From: Artemisia argyi | Taxonomy: Eukaryota > Streptophyta > Magnoliopsida > Asterales > Asteraceae | Length of the DNA stretch: 64,000 nt | Assembly: GCA_030686995.1 (NCBI GenBank) | Contig: CM060680.1 | Span: 198,511,322-198,575,321, forward strand | Reading direction: 5' to 3' | Part shown: in pieces, positions 55,101 through 64,000 of the stretch | How positions within the stretch are numbered: the first letter of the stretch is position 1 | How the letters are laid out: each line of letters starts with the position of its first letter | Notes under the pieces: generated by a model | Told to the model about the DNA's origin: nothing | Seen by the model: the letters and a program-made list of their open reading frames with translations, nothing else | Databases searched by the model: none | Translations under genes and position numbers: made by a program

Positions 55101-56171
55101 CTTGATGAGCCATGTGTGTATCACAAAGCTAGTGGGAGTGATAATGTGACTTTCCTAATTCTATATGTTGATGACATATTGATCATGGGAAAAGACATTC
55201 CAAGTTTGCAAGAAGTTAAGTCATATCTTGGAAAGTGCTTTTCTATGAAAGATTTAGGAGAAGCTGCATACATTCTGGGAATCAAAATCTATAGAGATAG
55301 ATCAAGGCGGTTAATTGGATTAAGTCAAAGTGCTTACATTGACAAAATATTGAAAAGATTCAATATGCAAAATTCCAAGAAAGGATATTTGCCGATGGAA
55401 GTAAAACATGGCTTATGTAATGAGTTTTGTGCTTCAACACCTGAAGAGGTGGCTCGCATGAGTAAAGTTCCTTATGCTTCGGCTGTAGGATCTATTATGT
55501 ATGCGGTTAAGTGCACAAGGCCAGATGTGGCGTTTGCTCAAAATATTACCAGTCAATTTCAACAAAATCCAGGTGATAAACATTGGATTGCTGTTAAGCA
55601 TATTCTTAAGTATTTAAGGAATACAAAAGATATGTTTTTGGTATATGGTGGAAATCCATCTGCAGAACTTTGTGTTACAGGTTTCTGTGATGCATCCTTT
55701 CAAAGTAATAAAGATGATTCGAAGTCTCAGACGGGTTATGTCTTTGTTATCAATGGAGGAGCTGTAGACTGGAGGAGCAAGAAGCAAAGTACGATTGCGA
55801 TGTCTGCAACAGAAGCTGAATACATTGCTGCTTCAGAAGCTGCTATGGAGGCTGTTTGGATTAGGAAATTCGTTTCTGGGCTAGGTGTTATGCCTTCAAT
55901 AGAATTACCTATTAATATGTATTGTGACAATTCTGCTGCAATCATATTTGCCAATGAACCTGGAGTCATGAGAGGCACCAGACATTTTCTACGGAAGTGT
56001 CACTTTGTTCGTGAAAAGGTTGACGAAGGTGAAATAAATCTGCTGAAAGTTCACACATATGATAACTTAGCTGATCCATTCACTAAGGCTTTGGCGAAAG
56101 AGAAGCTTAATGAATTAGCCAATGGAATTGGACTTAAATTAGCTAGTAGTTTCATGCATAACTGTGATTAG
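52107..56171 (+). CDS. Copia gag-pol polyprotein, 1354 residues, uninterrupted
   Basis: One ORF carries every domain. Gag covers residues 1-260 (NFNDWYRSLRIVLR) and ends in a CCHC knuckle CHYCKVMGHWKRNC (about 267-280). The protease site is YDTGCG (Asp 325). The integrase zinc finger (HCRLAHIG ... CESCISGK, about 470-515) is followed by a DDE core with HTDVCGP (about 530), RSDRGGE (about 592) and NGVSERRNRT (Glu about 628). RT covers about 830-1075 with KWLYKIKTDMDG and YVDDIL (Asp 1022-1023). RNase H covers about 1190-1330 with CDASFQSNKDDSKSQTG, STIAMSATEAEYIAASEA and YCDNSAAI. All catalytic residues I can check are present and the length is normal. The protein would self-process, reverse transcribe and integrate the element. 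Confidence 0.95.
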   Translation: MAQTDNTNFRSVFKTYFEREKLTGSENFNDWYRSLRIVLRVTGQLEILKTPCPAEPEGVAATDAAKAKWNLDCKEHIDVAAMMLGAMSTPLQRQFEEYFPMNMIDELKKLYEKPSNVEIYDLMEALHGCKQGDGEPVSAHVLKMKSLMDQLQTLKKPYDNDMAVNLINRSLNKDFNGFVKNFNMHCVGKTVSELHALLIDYEKGLTPKAPTPQVLAIQGGRINKPNVNKKKGKGKKKADKNKQVMAYQPPQPKKNPPVKNNPKKDQGCHYCKVMGHWKRNCPLYLDDLQNNKVKKTGHMGASTSGDLFVIELFNLSRIINSWVYDTGCGINICNTLQGFREERRLTYGEQFLHVGNGAQAAVEAKGMFDLVLPSGLVLCLNNCHYAPSIIRGVVSFSCLLDLGFSHTIDGNKISVSLNGVFYFNVIAVNGVFEIDMNNCVTSNNNNNSMYSISKRMKYDLNSSYLWHCRLAHIGKTRMQKLQREGLLNNINDESFDKCESCISGKMTKKLFHNNMERASDLLGLIHTDVCGPLRHVSRRGAVYFLTFTDDFSRYGYVCLLKHKHEVFETFKVFKAEVELQLGKKIKALRSDRGGEYLSQDFKDFLTENGIVQNLTSPYTPQQNGVSERRNRTLLDMVRSMYNLTNLPLSFWDYALESAVRILNMVPTKKVDKTPYEIWTGKAPNLSYLKVWGCEAYVKRDSQDKLQQRSVKCIFVGYPKETMGYYFYYPPENKVFVARYGDFLESEFVVQEISGRVYDLEDDLNNALPSENTSTLPIEPESLGPPPEVEVIPIRRSSRSVKAPDRLCLNVEVDEHTLGDLNEPTSYRAAINSPQKAKWKAAMDGEIQSMHDNEVWEEVDLPPGAKVVGSKWLYKIKTDMDGYAHIYKARLVAKGFTQTFGLDYEETFSPVADIRAIRILIAIAAYYDYEIWQMDVKTAFLNGHLDEDIYMAQPEGFENPEFPNRACKLKRAIYGLKQASRQWNKRFDAEIKKFGFTQNLDEPCVYHKASGSDNVTFLILYVDDILIMGKDIPSLQEVKSYLGKCFSMKDLGEAAYILGIKIYRDRSRRLIGLSQSAYIDKILKRFNMQNSKKGYLPMEVKHGLCNEFCASTPEEVARMSKVPYASAVGSIMYAVKCTRPDVAFAQNITSQFQQNPGDKHWIAVKHILKYLRNTKDMFLVYGGNPSAELCVTGFCDASFQSNKDDSKSQTGYVFVINGGAVDWRSKKQSTIAMSATEAEYIAASEAAMEAVWIRKFVSGLGVMPSIELPINMYCDNSAAIIFANEPGVMRGTRHFLRKCHFVREKVDEGEINLLKVHTYDNLADPFTKALAKEKLNELANGIGLKLASSFMHNCD

Positions 56172-56975
56172 TATTTGGATAAAGGATATTGTAAACAATT
56201 ATTATTTTAATGAAATAAAGTATGTTGGTATGTTTATTTCTATTGTTAATTATTGTTGTCCTATTTTTGCATGTTTAAATCCATGAATAAGAGTTATTCT
56301 AAATTGTCCGTTGTCAGTTAATAATATGGGAATATTATTAAATTAAGACAAATCTGAAGTTGATATAATATACTTAAAGTATATTGATGCGTAGACATGT
56401 CATTTCAGACGATATTCGATGATACTGAATATAGGACTTATCCCAACTATATGATGTTACTTTATGGATCTTGTCATTAAGTAAATCATAAGAAGTTATC
56501 GTTAGACTTGAGATACAAGATAACGGTCATGAATGTAGTACATTTTTGTGGAACAACTTAACGCTATACGTAACTGGTAGTCATAAGGGTTGTTTTTGGA
56601 AGTGTTACAAAGTTTGTGTGTTTTGCTTGTAATCAATAAAGAATTTGTTCCTTCAAATTAATTTTTGGAGTTTAATACTGCTGGGCCCCTCGTAGGGTTG
56701 TCAAGGTGTTTGCGTGGCCACGCCCAAGGTCTTTCTTGAAAGGTTCAAAAGATTTGGTAATCTTGTCAATTTCTAACAACGAGAAACAGAATGGTTAATT
56801 AGGAATGACCTAGATCCATATCCTTATTTAACATGGTATTAGAAACAAAGGGATAATAATGAGAAATCATTAAAAGGTTTTCCAGGAGCCTTACTCAAGT
56901 TGTACAAGAGGCATCGGCGTGTTGCAAGACGCTAATCGATGTGATCACACTGATATGATATGTCTAAGTAGGAGC
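56172..56975 (+). other. Copia 3' untranslated region and PPT
   Basis: Non-coding region between the gag-pol stop and the 3' LTR. AATAAAG-type signals are at about 56213 and 56635. The purine-rich AAGTAGGAGC (56966-56975) before the LTR is a weak PPT. Confidence 0.6.
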
Positions 56976-57766
56976 TGTTGGTTTTATAGACAAAATAATA
57001 ATAGTCGTGTGTTAGGATCGAACTTGAGATCACGGGATTGCACACAATACGTATGAAGAGAAAATGTAATAATTATTTATAAAATGTTATAATTAATTAT
57101 TAAACACAAAACAAATAAATAATAATTAGTATTATTGATTAATGACTAATTATTTATTAAACGAAGATTAGGAAAGTAATTACTAGACAAAACATGGAAA
57201 CAAGAGAAGGTTCCGGAATCCCCTAGGGGATGCCATAGCCGATCGGCCCAAGGGGTAAACCCACCTCCATTGTGCCTTGAGCTCCAAGTTTTGAATAGTA
57301 TATAAGCAAACCCAAGATGGATGTTTTCTCATAACTTGTACACACACATCTTGGTGTTTTCTTCTCCTTTTCTTTCTTGGTCGATTCACAAACCGAACAC
57401 CCCTAAGGGTTTCGATTTCTTGCATCTAAAAAAAGGGTTTTGTGTTTTATTACTTGCAAATACTTTTCTTGAATTAGTACGTGTGTACAAGAACGTGAAT
57501 CAAACACACTATTGTTTGATTCTTGGATTGAATTACGAAAAGGTAAGGGGTAATTCATATAATCCTTATAAACCCTAATTAGGGTTCTTGGTTCCGGAAG
57601 ATTGCATTGATTCTTGTTCGGGCTAGAATCACAAAGGTACGTTTACGATTTAAATAATTGATTAATTAATTACATGTTATTCGATCTATTATAATTGCTT
57701 CCGCTCATGCTCACTTTGATGTACTTGGTTTATTTATATGAATGTCATGATGTAATAATTCCAACA
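56976..57766 (+). repeat. Copia 3' LTR, 791 bp
   Basis: Same length and ends as the 5' LTR. TATA box at 57298-57308; telobox palindrome at 57571-57586. Confidence 0.92.
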
Positions 57767-57924
57767 TTATCTCCATTATCTCTTTTTTATCGTGATTACA
57801 ATGTTTTCCCTTATTTTTTTTTTCATATATGGCTATCGGGTTGATAAACCCGATAAGCTACGTTAGACCCGAATCAACTTGACCCTATAAGGCTTTATCG
57901 GGTTCGACCTGGGTCGGGTTGACC
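57767..57924. mobile_element. CGGGT-rich element, copy Y, middle part
   Basis: Contains CGGGTTGATAAACCCG and further CGGGT motifs. It is cut by the hAT element at 57925 and resumes at 60444 for 24 bases, to the terminus GACACCCCTAA. Confidence 0.55.
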
Positions 57925-60443
57925 TAGGGGTGTTAACGATCCGAGTCGAGTCGAGTTTTGGCCTAAACGAGCTAGGCTCGTTTATTAATTACTCGGCTCG
58001 AGCTCGAATAAACTTTTATAAATTGGCGCGAGCTAGAGCTCGAATATTTTTTTATTGTTCGAGCTCGAGCTCGAAGCTCGTTTAAAATTTTTTACTTAAG
58101 ATGCTCATATAGAAAATCGAACTTGATAGGCTCGTAAATTAACTCAAGCTTGAGCTCGAAAGCTCGTTTACAATTATAAAATTTGTTCTAATGCTTAAAC
58201 TAACTTATAACAAATAGTAGTTTGCATTTGAAGCAAAAGAGTGTATAACAATTATACTTATATTTTTTTATAATTTTAAGTATATGTGGTTTTTTATAAA
58301 AGAGAAGTGAGTCTTTGTTTTATAGTGTTCATCTTTCTTCACTTTTCTTATTATTTTTAATGTGGGATATTTTTCATCTTTTTTCTTTGATTAGAAAATA
58401 TACAACTACCATACAAAATTTTCAAAACATCAATTTTGTATTGTTATATTTTCTATTATAATTATGATTCTTAATTAAAAATATGATTTTTTCATTAACT
58501 TATGCAAACAAATTTACTAATTAAACTAAATAACAAAGTTAATACACTTGATCTAATAATATAAAAGAAAAACAATTTTGATGCTCAAAGAATAAAATAA
58601 ATTATTAATTAAGGTTCATAGATAACACATAATTGATATAATTGTATCATCTATGATTCCCTAGTATATATTTTACCTCTTTCTATATACATGATTTTCG
58701 AAAGACTATAGCGAAGTATATAATTTTGTAAGCTCGATTCATGAAATTGGTCAAGGAAATTTTGTTATTCGAGTTATAGTCAAGATCATAAATTATTTAG
58801 TGAGCTCAAGTAATTATGAACGGACGCGACTTTTGTTCATATTTGTTCATTTAACTAAACGAACATAAAATATTATTCATATTTATTCATTTAATAAATA
58901 AACGAACATAAATGAACTTTTTACCGAACAGTTCATGAAATGTACATTGAACGTTCAATTCGTTTACAGTCCTATGTGTATGTGTATGTGTATTTATGTA
59001 TCTTCATGTGTCTCTTGTAAATGTATGTGTGAATCATATGTAAGAATGTATGCTAGTATTTGTATGTATAAATGCTTATATGAGAGACATTATATGTGTA
59101 TGCACAAACATGTTTGTATTCACATGTAATGGATTATAATTAATAAGCCAATATGATAATTATCTCAACTAGTTAACATGATTTAAACGAGTATAAGAGT
59201 TAGTTAGTTCATAATTAAACTCAGAATAAGAGTTTCTACAAGAATATTACCAACAACAATCTTTTATGTTTCATCATCAGATTGATCGAAGATGATAATG
59301 TTGTTTATGTTCTATTGTCTAAGAACCATGGATAACGTTGTTTATGTTCTATCGTTTAAGAACCAAGGGCCAATTGTTTTTAGCAACCTTACAATGAGTT
59401 TATGCTTATGCATATATCATATATGTGTCTTTATATGTAAATATTGGTCGCACTTATGTATTTCATATGTGTGTCCAACACATATTTGGCTTTCATATGT
59501 ACGTGTCATATGTGTCTATATATATTTGAGTATCATATATGTGTCACATGTGATAACATATATTTGAATTTCATTGTATGTGTCTTTTGTATGTGTAAGC
59601 GTGAAAATTATAAATTTGAATCGTTTATATACAATATACATACATATGTTGTATTTTTAATCACAAAAACCTTGATATAACTCTCAACATGACGTGAGCT
59701 ATACAAGTGAGATTCGTTGAAATCATTTAACGATTCATAATTCTAGAAGTATTTATGATTGGATTTAATTCATTTGTATATTTGATAAGGGGTTATTAAA
59801 CATATTAGTTACTTCTTTATAAAACACTTAACTAGTATAAAACTAATAGTAACAATTATATAATCAATAAATATATATGAGTACGAATTTATTTAACACA
59901 TTTAACTTATTTATACATATTAAGAATACAAGTAATACTTGTAAGTTTGAATGAAAGAAAGAATAGAAAAAAGATTCAATTTTACATCCCACATTGGATG
60001 AGTAATACAAAAGGAATTAAATATGGGGTCTATAAAAACAAAAGCCCAAGCTTATTAGTTTATGTTTATATTTTATATATAAACTAAATTGTAGATCTTT
60101 AATGTGATTGAAGGTTAACATATTATTAGTTTTGGTTTTAAAGTTAACCTTTAATACTAATAGTAATTAAATAATTATAATCAAAATATTTTGATACTCC
60201 ATATTAAGCTCGATTAGCTCGTTTAGCTTGAGTAGCTCGTTTGGCTCGTTCGGCTCGAATAATTAAACGAGCTTTCGAACGAGCCGAGCTAAATACAAGT
60301 TTTAAAAGCTCGGCTCGTGAAATTATTCGAGCTCTACATTTTGTTTGAGCTCGACTCGAGCTCGAAAATTATCAAGCTCGACTCGAGTTAAACGAGCTCG
60401 AGCTCGAGTAGCTCGTTAAAAGCTCGACTCGTTTACACTCCTA
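57925..60443. mobile_element. Non-autonomous hAT element, 2519 bp, 8-bp TSD
   Basis: Ends are TAGGGGTGTTAACGA (57925) and its imperfect inverse TTTACACTCCTA (to 60443). The perfect 8-bp TSD GGTTGACC lies at 57917-57924 and 60444-60451. Both subterminal regions (about 57925-58165 and 60195-60443) are packed with GCTCG/CGAGC motifs in both orientations, as expected for hAT transposase binding regions. The core is AT-rich, with a TGTATGTG-type low-complexity stretch at 58970-59120. No hAT transposase ORF is visible; the short Cys/Tyr-rich frames here come from the low-complexity sequence. Confidence 0.9.
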
Positions 60444-60467
60444 GGTTGACCCATTTGACACCCCTAA

Positions 60468-60905
60468 CAGGACCAAACTGACACTTTTAGTAACAAAGGA
60501 ACACAAACTTTGAAGTATTCTTAGCGATAGAAGACACAATCTCATGAGCTGTGGAAACCATGCTAACTCTTGCAACCATTATAAGAACTCGAGCACCAAT
60601 CAACCCGTGAAGTAGTCACACCTTTAGTGCTATTCGGCAACCAAATAATTGAGACAACTTGGAGCTCATCGCAGCTAGTCGATAGGTTTGTCACTCTATT
60701 TTTCAAACTTTTTTTTTTTTAAATAATTTGGGCACACCATAAAAGCTATAACATCGACCAACCTAACGCATGCCAAATGAGTTCTAGATTTTTGTTCCAA
60801 TAGTTATATCCCTTGTGAGGACTAAAATGATTCTGACCAAAAGCCCAAATTTGCATACTTCATGCATGAATTAATAACATCCCGGACCATTAAACTTGCC
60901 AAAAA
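60468..60905 (-). pseudogene. Minus-strand coding-like segment, paralog 2
   Basis: Collinear with 44418-45080 but without its ~200-bp insertion. The end reads MVSTAHEIVSSIAKN in one minus frame, closely matching the paralog; the upstream part is broken by frameshifts and an A/T run at about 60709-60720. Identity unknown. Confidence 0.35.
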
Positions 60906-61017
60906 GCTATTTAACCATTTCAAATCGTGAAATTTAAAGAAATCCTGAAAATCATAAAGCAACATGATATATGGAACTATTCATAAAATCGTAAATCAAC
61001 AACTAATGGACTAATAA

Positions 61018-61371
61018 TCTTCTATATAATAAAATAAAACCCCTATTGGGAATTTTCTATTTCAAAAAAATGAATTCATATCTTATTTAGTAATAATTTT
61101 ATTTAAAAAAAATATTATTTTCTTATTAGGTAACAATTTTATATTTATCCATAACACAAGTATAAAATAAATACAAAAAATATAAATAAGATGCAATTAG
61201 TAATTGGATTAAAATTTTTAAATAATTATTTTTAATAATAAAAAACTATAATTAAACATTATAAATCAAACAAAACAAAGATTAAATTATTTATTTTTTA
61301 ATAAATAAAAATATATGATTCAAAAAAATTTTAAAAACCAGCGCGTGCGCGTGCACGGGCATTATAACTAA
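61018..61371 (+). mobile_element. Small non-autonomous Helitron, 354 bp
   Basis: Starts TCTTCTATATAATAAAA after an A and ends CTAA (61368-61371) before a T. A GC-rich palindromic GCGCGTGCGCGTGCACGGGC lies just upstream of the end (61341-61360). The A-to-T insertion site, 5' TC and 3' hairpin plus CTRR match plant Helitrons. No ORF. Confidence 0.7.
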
Positions 61372-61611
61372 TTCACAAGAAAAATATTTCCTTTCTCGTC
61401 CAGGACGGTTTAAGACTTTAAGTTGGAGTCTTGGCAATTGTTTTACATATGACACGCTTGACATTATTTTTATAAAAAAAAATGCAATCTCTTCGCAAAA
61501 TTAAGTACTATTTGTATTTTAAAAATAAGCTAATATATACATTCTATTCAACACTTACACATAATAACATTTTGTCTTTAAATCATTTAACATCATTATA
61601 TGACGAGCAAG
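61372..61611. other. AT-rich spacer, nothing recognised
   Basis: No ORF, repeat or structural feature is visible. Confidence 0.5.
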
Positions 61612-61985
61612 GGTGTTAGTCAAGTCGGGTTGATGGGCTTCGGGTCAATTCAGGCTAAATGAAGTATACTCGAACCCGACCTTGTTAAGATGACGGTTTA
61701 ATCGGGTGCGTGCCTATTTGGGTCGGGTGTACTCACATTCGGGTCAATCCGAATATAAGTAAATTGATTAAAAAATTGCCTAATTCAGTAAGTTTACATA
61801 AACAATTTATAAAAAAAATTATCAAAAAAGTATAAATAACCTTTATTCGGCAAACCAGTTCAATCCAAACCTGACTTAGCCAAATATTTTCAAACCAACA
61901 CCCAACCCTATTTAAAATTCCAGCTACTCGGGTTGACCCGAATAATCCAACTCGTAATAGGTTTCAGTTTTTTTTACCCCTAAGG
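61612..61985. mobile_element. CGGGT-rich non-autonomous element (copy Z)
   Basis: From AAGGGTGTTAGTCAAGTCGGG to about TACCCCTAAGG, with partly matching inverted ends. It has the same internal block order as copy W (2776-3470), including AGTAAATTGATTAAAA and AGTAAGTTTACATA. Both precede a GAGAAACATGTTAAA block, so W and Z occupy the same place in two paralogous segments. Confidence 0.55.
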
Positions 61986-63030
61986 AGCAACATGAGAAAC
62001 ATGTTAAAGAACCCTCATACTCTTCCTTCTCCCTCATAAACACAAGCAAGCAAGCAAACAAACAAATATATACTCTCACATACACAAAAAACAAAAACAC
62101 TCTCATCTCATTTCAAAATATTGGTTTTTATTTTTTAAGGTAGCGTTTCTTATATATCAGTATTTTTCTTCCTTCATGTTTTGTATATTCTATTTAATAG
62201 ATCCATGAACATTCTTTACTATAATTTTTTGTAGATCCCTTGGTGCAACCGCTCTTACCGTCACTGCTGGAAATGTATGGTTTACTTTTAAAAATATTTT
62301 TTAAAGTGAAATGTGGTCTTAATATATGTGTTAAATTCTTTGTGGATAAATGATTTTTCTATGTTTTTCATTCTTAAAAGAATGTATAATAGTATGCTTT
62401 TTTCTGTTTTGTTTGTAGGTTAAATAAATAACTCTATGTGTTTGTGTGTTAGGTTTTGTGGATTTATCTTGAGAAATTCTTTTTTGTTTTTTTAGTTTGT
62501 TTTAGGGCAATTAATCTGTCTCTTTTTATTTTATTTTAAAGGATGTATTGTTTTTATAGAAAAATATTTTGTAATTAAAGAAAATGTATGTTCATGTTGA
62601 TTTTTTATACTCCATATAAGTTTATGTTGGTTTTATTCTTTTTGGAAAAAAGATTTTTGTTTTTTTTTATTATTTTTTTACAAGAATGTAGTTTTTATGT
62701 TGATTTATTTGACCAATATTAAAGACTTTCAACAACCTCATAAGTTTCATATGTGAATATTTACTTCCATCTATCAATATTTAAGGCTATTTAGCTGCAT
62801 TCAAGTTTATTTATACTCTTAGTTTTTTTTAAACACTTTGCTATTTTTATTTTTACATGACACCGTTTTCTTACCAACGGCAACCGTGTTACCTCTGCAA
62901 ACCTACCACTGGTTAATATGTTTGCTCCAAGTGCTGAAAACCCTCTGCTTTTATTTTAAGATATAAGAGCAAAACAACCATTTTCTTGTTGAAATAGGTG
63001 GTCTTGGATATAATAAATTGCAGCTCTACT
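61986..63030. repeat. Paralogous leader/intron-like segment, copy 3
   Basis: Shares with copies 1 and 2 the CTCCCTCATAAACACAAGCA leader block, AAAACACTCTCATCTCAT, ATATTGGTTTTT, AGGTAGCGTTTCTTATATAT, an intron-like end TTTTTTGTAG (about 62226-62235), and the CACCGTTTTCTTACCAACGG block at about 62862. No long ORF. Confidence 0.55.
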
Positions 63031-63175
63031 TCAACTATCACATTCGAATTGGAAAGTAAACTAGTGGACAATTTTTAAACCCAAAGGGATTCGTCTTTTT
63101 TTGGGGGTCGACTGATTGAGGGAAAGCCATTTGATGGTCTTATGCTTTCTTGAACAAACCATACACCATTATTTA

Positions 63176-63269
63176 CTGAGACATTGATGTAATCATCCTG
63201 TGGAAAGCCATTTGGGGCTATCCATTATTGTTTTTCTTTTTTCACAGGATGATTACATCAATGTCTCAG
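63176..63269. repeat. Perfect 27-bp inverted repeat with 40-base loop
   Basis: 63176-63202 and 63243-63269 are exact reverse complements (arm begins CTGAGACATTGATG). With GU and AT pairs, the stem could extend inward by about four more positions. A direct repeat GGAAAGCCATTTG occurs at 63121 and 63202. Either strand would form a hairpin of microRNA-precursor size, but an origin by template switching is as likely. Confidence 0.75.
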
Positions 63270-63673
63270 AAATCCACATTACCTCGATTTCACCAAGACT
63301 ACTATAATAGATGAAAAGATGGCTCATGATCGATACAAGAGTGGCATTGCAATAAAGTACGACGAGAAAGAATGGTTGGTTCGATTAGGATGAGGTATTG
63401 GAGACCCCACCATCAATGGATCGGAAGTATATAAAGTTATGACAAGAATTAGGATGTCATGAGTTATGACGAGAATAAGAATAGGCAAAAGGGGTGAGAG
63501 ACACGAAATAGTGTTACTCCTTAGAAATCTTGGTTAAATAGCCATATTGCGTATAAAGTTAGCAAAAAGTTAAAAAGAGAGGAGATTGTATTTTATATGG
63601 ATACTAATAGTGACTAGTGAGATTATATTAGGTGTGTATATATCCAAGGATAACGATATTTATGGGAGATTTA

Positions 63674-63903
63674 GGGGGTGTTTGTTTAAGCTTATACGTG
63701 GCTTTGAGCTTATTTGTTTTTCGGCTTATATTTCATAAGCCGCAATTTTCCAGCTAATTTTAAGACTTGTAGGATTATGTAAGTTTATTATGATATAATT
63801 TGCCCACAAGTCTCAAAATAAACCGGAAAATTAGGGCTTATAAAATAAGCCGAAATCAAATAAAGCTCAAAAAGCTCACATATAAGCTTAAACAAACACC
63901 CCC
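63674..63903. mobile_element. Tourist-like (PIF/Harbinger) MITE, 230 bp
   Basis: TIRs are GGGGGTGTTTGTTTAAGCTT (left) and its exact inverse at the right end. The 3-bp TSD TTA is at 63671-63673 and 63904-63906. TIR wording and TTA target fit Harbinger-derived Tourist elements. No ORF. Confidence 0.85.
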
Positions 63904-63939
63904 TTACATAAGTTTAAGCATTTGCTACTCAATTATGAA

Positions 63940-64000
63940 GTTGAAAGTTTAATATATTTATCTGTAATAGAGGATATAAGTTTGGATTTAAAGTCGGGAT
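63940..64000. repeat. Start of a further paralogous unit
   Basis: The last 60 bases (TTTAATATATTTATCTGTAATAGAGG ... in pieces, ending AGTTTGGATTTAAAGTCGGG) closely match 1220-1285, suggesting that the duplicated locus continues beyond the window. Confidence 0.6.

Larger units (their letters stand above)
49626..57766 (+). mobile_element. Intact Ty1/Copia element with near-identical LTRs
   Basis: Two 791-bp LTRs (49626-50416 and 56976-57766) begin TGTTGG and end CCAACA. By eye they differ at three positions, near 50157, 50164 and 50188. Flanks are TTATA and TTATC, a 5-bp TSD with one mismatch. PBS, a long leader (about 1.7 kb), one continuous gag-pol ORF and a purine-rich stretch before the 3' LTR are present. 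The copy looks young and coding-competent. The Copia lineage is not assigned with confidence. Confidence 0.93.

Noticed and set aside
58935..59680. Cys/Tyr-rich plus-strand frames inside the hAT element
   Set aside because: They come from TGTATGTG-type low-complexity sequence and show no hAT transposase motif.

Overview
This window is plant nuclear DNA, most likely from a member of the daisy family (Asteraceae). It is AT-rich and packed with plant-specific retrotransposons: Tekay-type Gypsy, SIRE-type Copia, and LINEs with a zinc-binding RT tail. The wording of their proteins is what I remember from Asteraceae genomes. That assignment is a recollection, not a database result. No bacterial or organellar genes, rRNA, tRNA or CRISPR array is visible. 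The only convincing host-type gene is a DUF1985-like open frame on the minus strand that runs off the left edge (1-685).

Layout. 1-4120: the partial DUF1985 gene, its upstream region with a seven-copy AGTTGCCC motif, a ~250-bp tandem duplication, and a CGGGT-rich element split by a 355-bp solo LTR. 4121-42161: one large nest. A 5'-truncated LINE (4121-6124 and 40129-42161) was hit by a Tekay-like Gypsy element with 3.45-kb LTRs (6125-40128). The Tekay 5' LTR was then hit by a non-autonomous LTR element in tandem form, LTR-internal-LTR-internal-LTR (8892-20239, TSD CTGAT). The Tekay 5' internal region is occupied by a SIRE-like Copia element with two extra ORFs after pol (about 20379-31016). 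42162-49625: a stretch of low-copy DNA with a Mutator-type MITE, CGGGT-rich elements and degenerate paralogous segments. 49626-57766: an intact, apparently young Copia element with 791-bp LTRs and one uninterrupted 1354-codon ORF. 57767-64000: a 2.5-kb non-autonomous hAT element with a perfect 8-bp TSD, a small Helitron, another CGGGT element, paralogous segments and a Tourist-like MITE.

Beneath the transposons lies an old duplicated locus. A leader/intron-like segment appears three times (3471-4120 plus 42162-42416; 46241-48486; 61986-63030). A minus-strand coding-like segment appears twice (44418-45080; 60468-60905).

The most unusual signals are short palindromic modules inside two of the nested retroelements. 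The SIRE-like element carries five copies of a 26-bp core (GGCGGAACCC, six bases, GGGTTCCGCC). These lie in gag, after pol, between its two accessory ORFs, and just upstream of the LTR TATA box, in both orientations and with fixed 16- and 22-bp spacings. The non-autonomous element carries seven TGACGGCGTCA palindromes upstream of its TATA box, spaced near multiples of 21 bp, and two more in each internal region.
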